Assembly (NCBI RefSeq): GCF_001278075.1
Contig: NZ_CP011340.1
Span: forward strand, 7,251,501 to 7,315,500
Direction of reading: 5' to 3'
DNA length: 64,000 bases
Source of the DNA: Streptomyces pristinaespiralis
GTDB taxonomy: Bacteria > Actinomycetota > Actinomycetes > Streptomycetales > Streptomycetaceae
Shown here piece after piece: positions 42,428 through 50,522 of this stretch (positions within the stretch are counted from its first letter, which is position 1; each line of letters opens with the position of its first letter). The notes beneath the pieces are model-generated. The model was given only the letters and a program-made list of their open reading frames with translations, was not told where the DNA came from and ran no database searches. Made by a program: the position numbers and the translations under genes.

Positions 42428-43132
42428 ATGGCCCTGCAACAGCATCCGAAGGAACCGGCAGCCAAGCGTCCCCGTGGGCGCTCCCTGCTCTGGCCCGCGG
42501 CCGCTGCCGTGCTCGGCATCCTGCTGATCTTCAACTCGGTCGGCACCACGGATGACGCCGACCCCACCGCGGCGCCGCTGATCTCCGTGTCCGCCGCCCC
42601 CGGCGCGGCTCCCGGTACCGGGCCCAGCGCTGCTCCCAGCGCCTCGGCCAGTACCCGGCCGGGCCTCCCGCGCGCCGAGCCGACGCGCTTGAAGATTCTC
42701 CCGATCGCCGTGGACGCGCCCTTCATGCCCTTGTCCATCGGCGCGTCCGGTCAGCTCGACGCGCCGCCGCCGGACGACAACAACCTCGTCGGCTGGTTCC
42801 GTGAGGGAGTGACACCGGGGGAGGCCGGCACTGCGATCGTCGCCGGGCACCTCGACACGAAGACCGGGCCCGGCGTGTTCATGAACCTCAGTTCGCTCAA
42901 GCCGGGAAGCCTGGTGGACGTGGTGCGCAAGGACGGGACGACCGTCACCTTCTCGGTCGACGAGGTCGAGAGCTTCAGCAAGTCGGACTTCCCGAACGAC
43001 CGGGTCTACGCGGACACCCCCGACCCGCAACTGCGGCTGATCACCTGCGGTGGCGAGTACGACAAGAAGGCGAAGGACTACAAGGAGAACGTGGTCGTCT
43101 TCGCGCACATGGTCTCCTCCCGGAAGGCGTGA
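42428..43132 (+). CDS. Class F sortase
   Basis: A 234-residue transpeptidase of the actinobacterial class F. N-terminal membrane anchor (SLLWPAAAAVLGILLIF), a Ser/Ala/Pro linker, then the catalytic domain from about 90. The His is in AIVAGHLDTKTGP, the Cys in LRLITCGGEYDKK, and the Arg role is near the end. Class F enzymes anchor secreted proteins to the wall; their substrates are mostly unknown. ATG 42428 has AAAGG upstream; a GTG 15 codons earlier is possible. The repeat surface protein at 40227 is the nearest candidate substrate. Confidence 0.88.
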   Translation: MALQQHPKEPAAKRPRGRSLLWPAAAAVLGILLIFNSVGTTDDADPTAAPLISVSAAPGAAPGTGPSAAPSASASTRPGLPRAEPTRLKILPIAVDAPFMPLSIGASGQLDAPPPDDNNLVGWFREGVTPGEAGTAIVAGHLDTKTGPGVFMNLSSLKPGSLVDVVRKDGTTVTFSVDEVESFSKSDFPNDRVYADTPDPQLRLITCGGEYDKKAKDYKENVVVFAHMVSSRKA

Positions 43133-43239
43133 CGGCGCGCGGGACGCGGCTCCCTTCCCCGGGGCCGACGGTGTCAGGCAAGGGCGCCCGGGTACCCGCG
43201 CGGTGTGCGGGGCCGGCCCGCGCAGCGAAGGAGGCGACC

Positions 43240-43590
43240 ATGGCAGGCGACATGTGGGGCTACCCCGAGACCGCGCAGTACGTGCCCGGGGCGCAGCTCG
43301 TCGGATACGCGGTCGAGGCGTCCGACGGGTCGATCGGCAAGGTCGACAAGCACACCGAAGAAGTGGGTCGCTCCTACCTCGTCGTCGACACCGGGCCGTG
43401 GATCCTCGGCAAACGCGTCCTGGTGCCTGCCGGGCTGGTCTCGCAGATCGACACCGGGAGCGAGACCGTACGGCTGGGGTGCACCAGGGCCGAGGTCAAG
43501 GATTCACCCGACTTCGAGAGCGGCAAGCACGAGAACGACGCCGACTACATCGAGCAGATCGAGCGTCATTACGCCAGCCGCCACATGTGA
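43240..43590 (+). CDS. PRC-barrel domain protein
   Basis: A 116-residue PRC-barrel protein. ATG 43240 with GAAGGAGG five bases upstream. The barrel covers about 15-80 (QLVGYAVEASDGSIGKVDKHT, SYLVVDTGPWILGKRVLVPAG). The tail is acidic (KHENDADYIEQIERHY). PRC-barrels take part in RNA processing or photosystem assembly; small stress-induced versions like this are common in streptomycetes. Neighbours suggest nothing more. Confidence 0.85.
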   Translation: MAGDMWGYPETAQYVPGAQLVGYAVEASDGSIGKVDKHTEEVGRSYLVVDTGPWILGKRVLVPAGLVSQIDTGSETVRLGCTRAEVKDSPDFESGKHENDADYIEQIERHYASRHM

Positions 43591-43598
43591 CCGGGTCC

Positions 43599-43630
43599 GG
43601 TCCTGCGGGCCGGCGGCGGCCCGCAGGACC
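43599..43630. terminator. Bidirectional terminator
   Basis: GGTCCTGCGGGCC and GGCCCGCAGGACC, a perfect 13-bp stem with a GGCGGC loop between convergent genes. Confidence 0.8.
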
Positions 43631-43636
43631 CGCGGG

Positions 43637-43846
43637 TCACTGCGGGCCCTCCTCGTCCGGGTCGTCGACCTGCGCACCCGTCTCCCGGCGCAGCTCCGCC
43701 TCGCTGCGCGCCCTCAGACGCTCGGCCCGGTACCGGAGGCGTTCCGACTGCTCGGGGTCCTCGACACGGCCGGCCTGCTCGAACAGCTGCTCCGCCTTGT
43801 CCCGGTCGTGCTCGGCGTGCGTGCGATGACTGCCGTGCTCGGCCAT
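43637..43846 (-). CDS. Small charged hypothetical protein
   Basis: A 69-residue, almost wholly charged and probably coiled or disordered protein (EHDRDKAEQLFEQAGRVEDPEQSERLRYRAERLRARSEAE in the family-free middle is read as two helices). ATG 43846 has AGGAGG six bases upstream in the context GGAGGATGTCATGGC, nearly the same leader as the DUF3140 gene at 39775. No known family. It ends at a strong shared terminator, so it is a real transcription unit. Confidence 0.65.
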   Translation of the reverse strand: MAEHGSHRTHAEHDRDKAEQLFEQAGRVEDPEQSERLRYRAERLRARSEAELRRETGAQVDDPDEEGPQ

Positions 43847-43958
43847 GACATCCTCCTGCGATCGGTGACCCGGCGCTGCCCCGGGAATACGGGCGAGTCC
43901 CCCGGCAAGGCCCGACTGCCCGCACGATACAGGGACAAACCCGACACGAAGCTGCCGG

Positions 43959-45431
43959 TCAGAGACGGGCCGCGGCCTCCTTGGCGTTGCCCTCCGTGTC
44001 AGCCGCCGCACCTCCGGCGAGGTGGTCGGCGGGGCCGTCCGGGTCGGTCAGCCGGTTCAGCCGGCCGGGCACGTCGAACCCGACGAGCACGACGACGATG
44101 ACGGTCCCGGCGAAGGTGAGCACCGCGAGGGAGCGGCCGAGATCCATGCCGGACGCGAGATGCGCACCGAGGACCGGCGCGACGGCGCCGCCGAGCGCAC
44201 CCACGTTGTAGGTGAAGCCGAGCGCCGCGCCCCGGCTCTCGGTCGGGAAGTGGCCGCCGATCCAGCGGGGCAGCAGGCCGGAGATGCCGAAACTGGTGGC
44301 CTGCAGCACGAACAGCAGCGCGCCGAGCAGCAGCAGGTTGTCGTCGACGGCGAAGACCGGGAAGACGAACGCGAGCGACGCGAGCAAGGTGATCGCGTAG
44401 GCCTTCCTGACGCCGATCCGGTCGCCGAGGAAGCCGGCCGCCCAGCAACCCGCCATGGTGCCGAAGCCGGCGAAGTACAGGACGTCGGTGACCTGGTCCG
44501 TCGTGTAGCCGAGCTCGGTCTTGAGGTACGTGGGCAGCAGGGCCTGGATGGGCCACGAATAGAGGAAAGCGAAGAAGATCGTCACGATCATCGCCACGTA
44601 GAGCACCCAGCCGCGCGGGCCGCCGAGCTGGACGGCGAAGGCGGCCAGGCACACACCGGCCACCACGGAGAGCACGGGGACCATGCCGTTGCCGAGCGGA
44701 GTGAAGACCGCGAACAGGGCGACCGACGCGACGGCCGCCAGGACGACGTTGGCCGTGGCGCGGGCCGGCGTGAGGAACAGCGGGCGGAACGGGGCGGGCC
44801 GTGCGCCCCGCTCCTCGACGGTCTCGCTCCACTCGGCCGCCTCGGGCAGCGCCCGGCGCATCCACAGGGCGATGACGATCGGCACGAGTCCGATGTAGAA
44901 CATCCAGCGCCAGCCGAGCGTGGGCACCACCCAGGTGTGGACCTGGGCGGCGAGCACGGAGCCGATCGAGAAACCGGAGATCAGGAAACCGCTGGCCCGG
45001 CTGCGGACGCGGGCGGGCCAGCTCTCCATCACGTAGGTGGCGCTCGCGCTGTACTCGCCGGCCATGCCCATGCCGATGGCGAGGCGGGCGACGAACAGGC
45101 TGGTGTAGTCCCAGGCGAAGCCGCAGGCGAAGGTGCCCAGCGAGTACAGCAGGATGCTCAGCACCATGGAGAGCTTGCGGCCGTAGCGGTCACCGACCGC
45201 GCCGAGTATCGCGCCGCCCAGCCAGCGGGTGATGAAGGCGCCGGAGACCAGGCTCGCGGCCTGCACCGTGCTCAGGCCGAACTCGTCACTGATCTCGGTC
45301 AGCACCAGAGTGATCAGCACGAAGTCGAAACCGTCGAGGACGTAGCCGATCCAGGCGGCGGTGAAGGACTTCCACTGGGTGGGGGTGACCTCGCGGTACC
45401 AGGGGAGCGAGGGCTTTGCGGTGTCGTGCAC
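43959..45431 (-). CDS. nanT: MFS transporter, NanT-like (sialic acid)
   Basis: A 490-residue permease with twelve membrane helices plus extra hydrophobic segments in the middle. It begins like the SHS/NanT branch (QWKSFTAAWIGYVLDGFDFVLI), with the MFS motif GDRYGRKLS after helix 2 and LGDRIGVRKAY in the second half; LPEAAEWSE lies in the central loop. E. coli NanT brings in Neu5Ac with protons and has the same extra central helices. GTG 45431 with GGAGA upstream. It is the last gene of nanA-nanK-nanE-nanT, so sialic acid is the likely substrate; aromatic-acid transport is the alternative. Confidence 0.78.
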   Translation of the reverse strand: MHDTAKPSLPWYREVTPTQWKSFTAAWIGYVLDGFDFVLITLVLTEISDEFGLSTVQAASLVSGAFITRWLGGAILGAVGDRYGRKLSMVLSILLYSLGTFACGFAWDYTSLFVARLAIGMGMAGEYSASATYVMESWPARVRSRASGFLISGFSIGSVLAAQVHTWVVPTLGWRWMFYIGLVPIVIALWMRRALPEAAEWSETVEERGARPAPFRPLFLTPARATANVVLAAVASVALFAVFTPLGNGMVPVLSVVAGVCLAAFAVQLGGPRGWVLYVAMIVTIFFAFLYSWPIQALLPTYLKTELGYTTDQVTDVLYFAGFGTMAGCWAAGFLGDRIGVRKAYAITLLASLAFVFPVFAVDDNLLLLGALLFVLQATSFGISGLLPRWIGGHFPTESRGAALGFTYNVGALGGAVAPVLGAHLASGMDLGRSLAVLTFAGTVIVVVLVGFDVPGRLNRLTDPDGPADHLAGGAAADTEGNAKEAAARL

Positions 45432-45488
45432 GGTCTCTCCAGAGTGCGAGGCGGGGCTCGACGGTGAGCCACGCCCGCGGGCAGTACG

Positions 45489-46172
45489 TTACGGCCGGGT
45501 CATGCTTTTGACGAAGTGCCTGGTCAGCGCGGTGGGGGCGGTGATGGCGGTGCCGACGACGACGCTGTGGGCACCGCGGGCGAGGGCCTGGGCGGCCTCT
45601 TGCGGCGTCGCGATGCGGCCCTCGGCGACGACGGGAACGGCAACCGCGGCGGCGAGCGCCTCGACCAGCTCCAGGTCCGGGCCGTCCTGGGCGGGGGAGC
45701 CCGGGACGTAGCCGGACAGCGTGCTGGAGACGAAGTCGGCTCCCTCCGCGGCCGCCTTGACGCCTTCCGCGAGGGTGGCCACGTCGGCCATGACGAGGGC
45801 GCCGGCCTCGTGGACGGCGGTGACCAGTTCGGCGAAGGAGCTCCCGTCGGGGCGGGGGCGGTCCGTGGCGTCGGCCGCCACCACCGCCGCGCCGGCCTCG
45901 GCGACCGCGAGGGCGTGCCGGACCGTCGGGGTGATGTAGACGCCGGTGTCGCCGTCCTTCCAGAGCCCGATCACCGGCAGGCCGACCTCGGCCCGTATCG
46001 CGGCGACGACCTCCGGTTCGTTCGCCCGGATCGCGGCGGCGCCGCCGGCCTCGGCGGCGCGGGCGAGGCGCACCAGGGTCGAGGTGTGCCGCATCGGGTC
46101 GCCGGGCGGCGCCTGGCAGGAAACGATCAGCCGGCCGTCGAGTGCCGCGGTGAGATGGGCGTTGTCGGTCAT
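45489..46172 (-). CDS. nanE: N-acetylmannosamine-6-phosphate 2-epimerase
   Basis: A 227-residue TIM-barrel enzyme turning ManNAc-6-P into GlcNAc-6-P. Landmarks: LIVSCQAPPGDP at the N-terminus, GAAAIRANEPEVVAAI, VIGLWKDGDTGVYITPT, the catalytic-Lys region in IGLWK, VAADATDRPRPDG, and VVAEGRIATPQEAAQAL. ATG 46172 overlaps the nanK stop (ATGA). Its product enters amino-sugar metabolism through NagA/NagB, which are not in the window. Confidence 0.92.
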   Translation of the reverse strand: MTDNAHLTAALDGRLIVSCQAPPGDPMRHTSTLVRLARAAEAGGAAAIRANEPEVVAAIRAEVGLPVIGLWKDGDTGVYITPTVRHALAVAEAGAAVVAADATDRPRPDGSSFAELVTAVHEAGALVMADVATLAEGVKAAAEGADFVSSTLSGYVPGSPAQDGPDLELVEALAAAVAVPVVAEGRIATPQEAAQALARGAHSVVVGTAITAPTALTRHFVKSMTRP

Positions 46173-47143
46173 CGTGTGGCTCCGGGGGAGTGAAGGGGCA
46201 GGGTACGGGTGAGTGCCGCGGCGCCGACCACGGCCGCGTCGTGGCCGAACCGCGGCGGCTCGGGGCGCAGGTGGTGCAGCGGCGCCATCAGTTCCGCCGT
46301 GAACGCGGCGGTCAGGGCGTCCCAGTACAGGGGGCCGATGCGGGGCACACCGCCGCCGACGACGACCCGGTCGGGGCCGAGGGTGTTGGCGAGTCCGCCG
46401 AGGGCACGGCCGGCGGCGGCCGCGCCGGTGGTGATCGCGCGGATCGCCGAGGGGTCCCCCTCGGCCGCGAGCGCGGCCACGGTCTCGAGCCGGTCGGCGG
46501 GCCTGCCGCCGAGGCGCTCGTAGTGCGCGGTGATCGCCGGACCGGAGGCGATGACCTCCAGGTGCCCGGTCGAACCGCAGGTGCAGGGCAGGCCCTCCGC
46601 GGCGGAGCTGGGTATGTGTCCCAGGTGCCCCGCGATGCCGGCGGCCCCGTGCAGCATCCGGCCGTCGACCGCGACCGCCCCGCCGACACCCGTGCCGACG
46701 GCCGCGAACAGCAGCGACGCGCGCGGGCCGAGGCCGTCGAGCTCGGGACCGGCCGTGGCGCGGACGTCGTTGTCGCAGGCGACGGGCAGGTTGCACCGGT
46801 CCGCCAGGCCGGGGCCCAGGGCCGTGCCGGCCCAGCCGCGGAGCGAGTCGGTCGCGCTGGTCACCGTGCCGGTACGCGGGTCGATGACCCCGGCGGCGGC
46901 CACTCCGACGGCGACGGCCGCCTGACCGCCGGCCACGGTCCCGGCCGCGTCCGCGAGCGCGTCGAGCACGGCGGCCGGCCCGGCGGTCGCCGGGGTCGGC
47001 CGGGCGTGCCTGGCGAGGACCTGCCCGCCGGGCCCCACGAGTGCCGCGGCGATCTTCGTCCCGCCGAGGTCGAGTGCGACGACGGGGCCCGTGGGCCTCG
47101 GCCCGCCCGTGGCGGCCTCGGCAGGGGAGGCGCTGCCGGTCAT
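46169..47143 (-). CDS. nanK: N-acetylmannosamine kinase (ROK family)
   Basis: A 324-residue ROK kinase. The ATP loop is VVALDLGGTKIAAALV, the sugar site CDNDVRATAGPE and the zinc motif CTCGSTGHLE are all present, so it should be an active kinase, unlike the ROK regulator at 4627. The genes around it (lyase before, epimerase after, both overlapping by four bases) point to ManNAc as substrate, although glucokinase-like activity cannot be excluded by sequence. Confidence 0.88.
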   Translation of the reverse strand: MTGSASPAEAATGGPRPTGPVVALDLGGTKIAAALVGPGGQVLARHARPTPATAGPAAVLDALADAAGTVAGGQAAVAVGVAAAGVIDPRTGTVTSATDSLRGWAGTALGPGLADRCNLPVACDNDVRATAGPELDGLGPRASLLFAAVGTGVGGAVAVDGRMLHGAAGIAGHLGHIPSSAAEGLPCTCGSTGHLEVIASGPAITAHYERLGGRPADRLETVAALAAEGDPSAIRAITTGAAAAGRALGGLANTLGPDRVVVGGGVPRIGPLYWDALTAAFTAELMAPLHHLRPEPPRFGHDAAVVGAAALTRTLPLHSPGATR

Positions 47144-48099
47144 CGGACCGGCCGGAGGCCGGCCGCACGGAGGTGACGGGAGACGACGGCGACGGACTCG
47201 GCGCTCAGCTGTATCTGGGGGAACGCGGTGTCACCGTGCTGGATCACGCCCAGCAGCTGAAGCGCGTGCTTGAAGGCGCCCAGCGCCGACGAACTGCGGC
47301 CCATGTCCTCCTCCGGGCCGGCGTCCACCATGCCGAACAGGCCGACGAGCCGTTCCTGCTCCTTCGCCGCGACCTCCCAGTCGCCCGCGCGCGCCGCGTC
47401 GTACAGGCGCACGTACGCCGCCGGGTCGACGTTGCCGATGCCGGGCACGACACCGTCCGCGCCCGCCAGCAGTGCCGCGTCCACGGTGAGCTCGGAGCCG
47501 GTCAGGACGGAGAAGTCCGGGGCGGGGCCGCCAAAGCGGCCGTCGCGTCCGCCGAGGGCCACGATCAGGCGGCGCAGCCCGCCCTCGTCGCCGCTGCTGT
47601 CCTTGAGGCCGGCCAGCGTGCCGTCCTCCGCGAGTTCGCCGACCAGCGCGGCGGAGAGCTTGCTCTGCACGGACACCGGCAGGTCGTAGGCGAACAGCGG
47701 CAGGTCCACGGCGGCGCGGACACGCCGGAAGTGGCGCGCGATCTCCTTGGGATGGGTGCGCGTGTAGAACGGCGCCGTGGCGACGACGGCGTCCGCGCCC
47801 GTCGCGGCCGCGGCCTTCGCGTGCTCCACGACGCGCGCCGTCGTGGTGTCGATGACCCCGGCGAGCACCGGCACCCGGCCGTCGGCGGCGTTGACCACCA
47901 CCTCGAGGACGGTCGCCCGCTGCTCGTCGGTGAGGTACGCGACCTCGCTGGTCGAGCCCAGCGCGAACAGGCCGTGCACCCCTCCGGCGACGAGATGCTC
48001 CACGAGCCGGGCCAGTGAGGCGGTGTCGACCTCTCCCGAAGGGTGCAGCGGGGTGCAGACGGGCGGCACGACACCGCGGAGAGGGGCGGTCAGGGGCAT
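47140..48099 (-). CDS. nanA: N-acetylneuraminate lyase/DapA-family aldolase
   Basis: A 319-residue class I aldolase that splits Neu5Ac into ManNAc and pyruvate. Schiff-base Lys in LAGLKDSSGDEGG; Tyr in PLFAYDLPV; the substrate loop GSTSEVAYLT stands in place of the GSSGE(F/Y)xxL of typical NALs, and GIGNVDP follows. ATG 48099 is chosen because GGGAG lies seven bases upstream; an upstream start would add 12 residues. First gene of the minus-strand nan operon. A DapA-type or 2-keto-acid aldolase role is possible from sequence alone; the operon decides. Confidence 0.87.
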   Translation of the reverse strand: MPLTAPLRGVVPPVCTPLHPSGEVDTASLARLVEHLVAGGVHGLFALGSTSEVAYLTDEQRATVLEVVVNAADGRVPVLAGVIDTTTARVVEHAKAAAATGADAVVATAPFYTRTHPKEIARHFRRVRAAVDLPLFAYDLPVSVQSKLSAALVGELAEDGTLAGLKDSSGDEGGLRRLIVALGGRDGRFGGPAPDFSVLTGSELTVDAALLAGADGVVPGIGNVDPAAYVRLYDAARAGDWEVAAKEQERLVGLFGMVDAGPEEDMGRSSSALGAFKHALQLLGVIQHGDTAFPQIQLSAESVAVVSRHLRAAGLRPVR

Positions 48100-48144
48100 G
48101 GGGCTACTCCCGGTTGCGAAGGGATGGACGTGCACCGCGACATG

Positions 48145-48164
48145 AGACGTAAGATGTCTTATGT
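48145..48164. promoter_or_regulatory. GntR operator in the nanA/gntR intergenic region
   Basis: AGACGTAAGATGTC (48145-48158) within the near-perfect palindrome ACGTAAGA-TG-TCTTATGT (48147-48164). The same 14-mer with one change recurs at 52918 and 53823. It lies just downstream of a minus-strand -10-like TAAAGT (near 48173-48178) with TTGACC further up, so binding should repress the nan operon. Confidence 0.65.
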
Positions 48165-48249
48165 CGAGCTCACTTTAGGCAGGACCCCGCTCGATCGGTC
48201 AAGAGGGCAGCCCGCTCTTGACCGCATCCGCCCAGGAAGGAGCTCATCA

Positions 48250-48939
48250 GTGGTGCGCAGCACGGTGACCGAGGACGTCCAGTCGTGGATCAGGCAGCTG
48301 ATCGTCGAGCGCGGACTCGCGCCGGGCAGCCCGCTGCCCACGGAAGCCGAACTGGTGGAGCTCTTCGAGGTGAGCCGGGTGTCGGTGCGCGAGGCGCTGA
48401 AGGCCCTTCAGGCGCTGCACGTGGTGGAGATCAGACGTGGCTTCGGCACGTTCGTCGGCTCGCTGTCGCTGGCCCCGTTCGTCGAGGGCCTCGCCTTCCG
48501 CGCGGCGGTACGGCATCGCAACGGCGAGCCGAGCCTCTACGAACTCATGCGGGTCCGGGAGGCGTTGGAGACGGGGCTCATCGACAGTGTGGTCACCACC
48601 GTGCCGCAGGAGGACCTGGACGTGCTGCGCGGCCTCGTCGACGCCATGGAGGCGGAGGCCGCGGAAGGGGAGATCGCCCGGAGCACCGACCGCGCCTTCC
48701 ATCTCGCCCTGTACCGCTCGCTCGAGAACCACCTGCTGAGCGAGGTGCTGGACGCCTTCTGGGCGGCGATGGACCAGGTGCGCGGCGTGCTCGGCGACAG
48801 CCGTGAGGACCCCGCGGCGACCTGCGCGCACCACCGGGAGATCGTCGAGGCGGTCGCCGCGGGGGACCGGGCCCGCGCCGTCCTCGCCATGAGCACCCAC
48901 TTCGACGCCCTGCGGACAAGGCTCGCTCCGGAGCGGTAG
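48250..48939 (+). CDS. GntR/FCD-family regulator (NanR-like)
   Basis: A 229-residue regulator. Winged helix at about 5-72 (LPTEAELVELFEVSRVSVREALKALQ, then RRGFGTFVG), FCD sensor domain at about 90-225 (LYELMRVREALETGLID, DRAFHLALYRSLEN, HHREIVEAV with the metal-binding His residues). FCD domains bind carboxylated ligands via a metal; E. coli NanR is of this type and binds Neu5Ac. GTG 48250 with AGGAG seven bases upstream. Divergent from nanA, with the shared operator between, so it is the best candidate for the local nan repressor. Confidence 0.88.
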   Translation: MVRSTVTEDVQSWIRQLIVERGLAPGSPLPTEAELVELFEVSRVSVREALKALQALHVVEIRRGFGTFVGSLSLAPFVEGLAFRAAVRHRNGEPSLYELMRVREALETGLIDSVVTTVPQEDLDVLRGLVDAMEAEAAEGEIARSTDRAFHLALYRSLENHLLSEVLDAFWAAMDQVRGVLGDSREDPAATCAHHREIVEAVAAGDRARAVLAMSTHFDALRTRLAPER

Positions 48940-49023
48940 ACGGCACGACCCGGCCGGGACGAGAGGTCCACCGGCCGGGTCGTGGATCAGGAAGGGCGCG
49001 TCAGGTCGGTCAGGAGGCGTGCG

Positions 49024-50490
49024 TCAGGGAGCGGTGACCGTCAGGGAGGTCTCCCCGTGCGACCGCTGCCAGCCGCGCACCAGGTACGTCGCCGTGGCCG
49101 GCACCTTGCCCGCGGCGGCGCTCGCCGGGACGGTGACCGGGATCTTCATGTTCGCGCCCTGGCCGGGGTTGAGCGCGGGCACCGCCACCGTGGGCGCGCT
49201 CCAGCCCGCGGGCAGGCTCAGCGACACCGAACCGCCGGGCAGCGTCACGTCGTTCTGGCTGACGACCCGCACGGTGACCTCGGTGGTCCTCCCGGCCGGC
49301 AGCGAAGCCGGAGGCGTGACCGTGACCGGCGCGCACACGCCGCCGAGCCACTGGAGGTCGAACGACGAGTAGGTGATGTGGCGGTAGTTGTCCCGCTCCC
49401 ACAGCAGACCCGTCCTCGGGTTGCCGCCGGTGCCGTCGGTGAGCGGCGTCAGCGTCGAGTACGCGGAGGAGCCCGCGTTCACCACCTTCCTGACGGGCCA
49501 GTTCTGTCCGTTGTCGCACGACAGACGGACCGTCAGGTTGCTGCGGCTGTTGGTGGTGGCGGTGTTGCTGAACATCAGCCACTTCGCGCGCGGGTGGCTC
49601 GCGTCGACGTTCGGCGCGAAGCGCATGACCGAGCCGTTGTTCGCCGGGTCGGGCAGCTCGGTGTCCTGCTGGAACGGCGTGTAGTTGACGCCGCCGTCCG
49701 TCGAGTAGGCGACCGTACGGTAGGGCGCGGAGCGGTTGTTGAGCATGATGCGCCCGTCGGAGAGCTCCACGGTCTTGTTCTCGTCGCCGCCGGGGCCGAC
49801 GGGGTTGCCCATCTTCCAGGTGGCGCCGTGGTCGTCGCTGTAGGCGCTCACCGCGTAGTTGGCGTTGTTGTTGCGGATGGCGTACTGCTGGATCAGCCGG
49901 CCCTTGTAGGTGCCGTGCCGCAGCTGGATACCCTCGCCGGAGGCGGCGAACATCCCCGCCCAGGCCGGGTTCTTGATCTCGGCGGTGATCCGCTCGTGCT
50001 TCCAGGTGAGCCCGTCGTCGTCCGAGTAGCTGTAGTCGGCCTGGAGCACGTTCGGGTCGTTCTCGTCGTTGCCGGTCGCCGAGCCGAAGAAGCCCTGGTT
50101 CACGGAGGCCGCGTAGAAGACGAAGATGCGCCCCGTCTCCCGGTCCACGAGCAGGCTCGGGTCGCCGAAGCCCTTGGGCGCGGCCTCCTTGCGGACGACC
50201 TGCTGCGCCTGCCAGGTCACACCGTCGTCGGTGCTGCGCCGCAGCACCACGGAGAGGTTGCCGGGCAGGTCCGCGAGGGTGGGCCGGGCGTCGTACGCGG
50301 CGAGGAGGGTGCCCGCGTTCGTCTTCGTCAGGGCGGGGATGCGGTAGTAGGGCGAGCCGACACCCTGGGTGGCGATGTCCTGGGAGTACAACTGGCCCTG
50401 CACGGGCTGCTCGGCGCCGTGGGCCACGCCGGTGGTGCTCAGTACGACCATCGCTGCGGACAGCACGGCGAGAGACATTCTGCGCTGCAT
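49024..50490 (-). CDS. Secreted sialidase (GH33)
   Basis: A 488-residue exo-sialidase. Signal peptide (RRMSLAVLSAAMVVLSTTGVAHG, about 1-26). The six-bladed catalytic domain (about 35-385) has the Arg motif YYRIPAL, the acid/base Asp in LLAAYDARP and five Asp-boxes (STDDGVTW, SDDDGLTW, SDDHGATW, STDGGVNY, SCDNGQNW); the nucleophile-assisting Glu lies in AASGEGIQL. A C-terminal NEW3-like beta domain (about 390-488, PASLPAGRTTEVTVRV) probably helps substrate binding. It frees terminal sialic acid from glycoconjugates outside the cell. Last gene of the minus-strand operon with two esterases. Confidence 0.93.
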   Translation of the reverse strand: MQRRMSLAVLSAAMVVLSTTGVAHGAEQPVQGQLYSQDIATQGVGSPYYRIPALTKTNAGTLLAAYDARPTLADLPGNLSVVLRRSTDDGVTWQAQQVVRKEAAPKGFGDPSLLVDRETGRIFVFYAASVNQGFFGSATGNDENDPNVLQADYSYSDDDGLTWKHERITAEIKNPAWAGMFAASGEGIQLRHGTYKGRLIQQYAIRNNNANYAVSAYSDDHGATWKMGNPVGPGGDENKTVELSDGRIMLNNRSAPYRTVAYSTDGGVNYTPFQQDTELPDPANNGSVMRFAPNVDASHPRAKWLMFSNTATTNSRSNLTVRLSCDNGQNWPVRKVVNAGSSAYSTLTPLTDGTGGNPRTGLLWERDNYRHITYSSFDLQWLGGVCAPVTVTPPASLPAGRTTEVTVRVVSQNDVTLPGGSVSLSLPAGWSAPTVAVPALNPGQGANMKIPVTVPASAAAGKVPATATYLVRGWQRSHGETSLTVTAP

Positions 50491-50522
50491 GAACGGATCC
50501 TCTTCTGGTGGGGGACGCGTGG

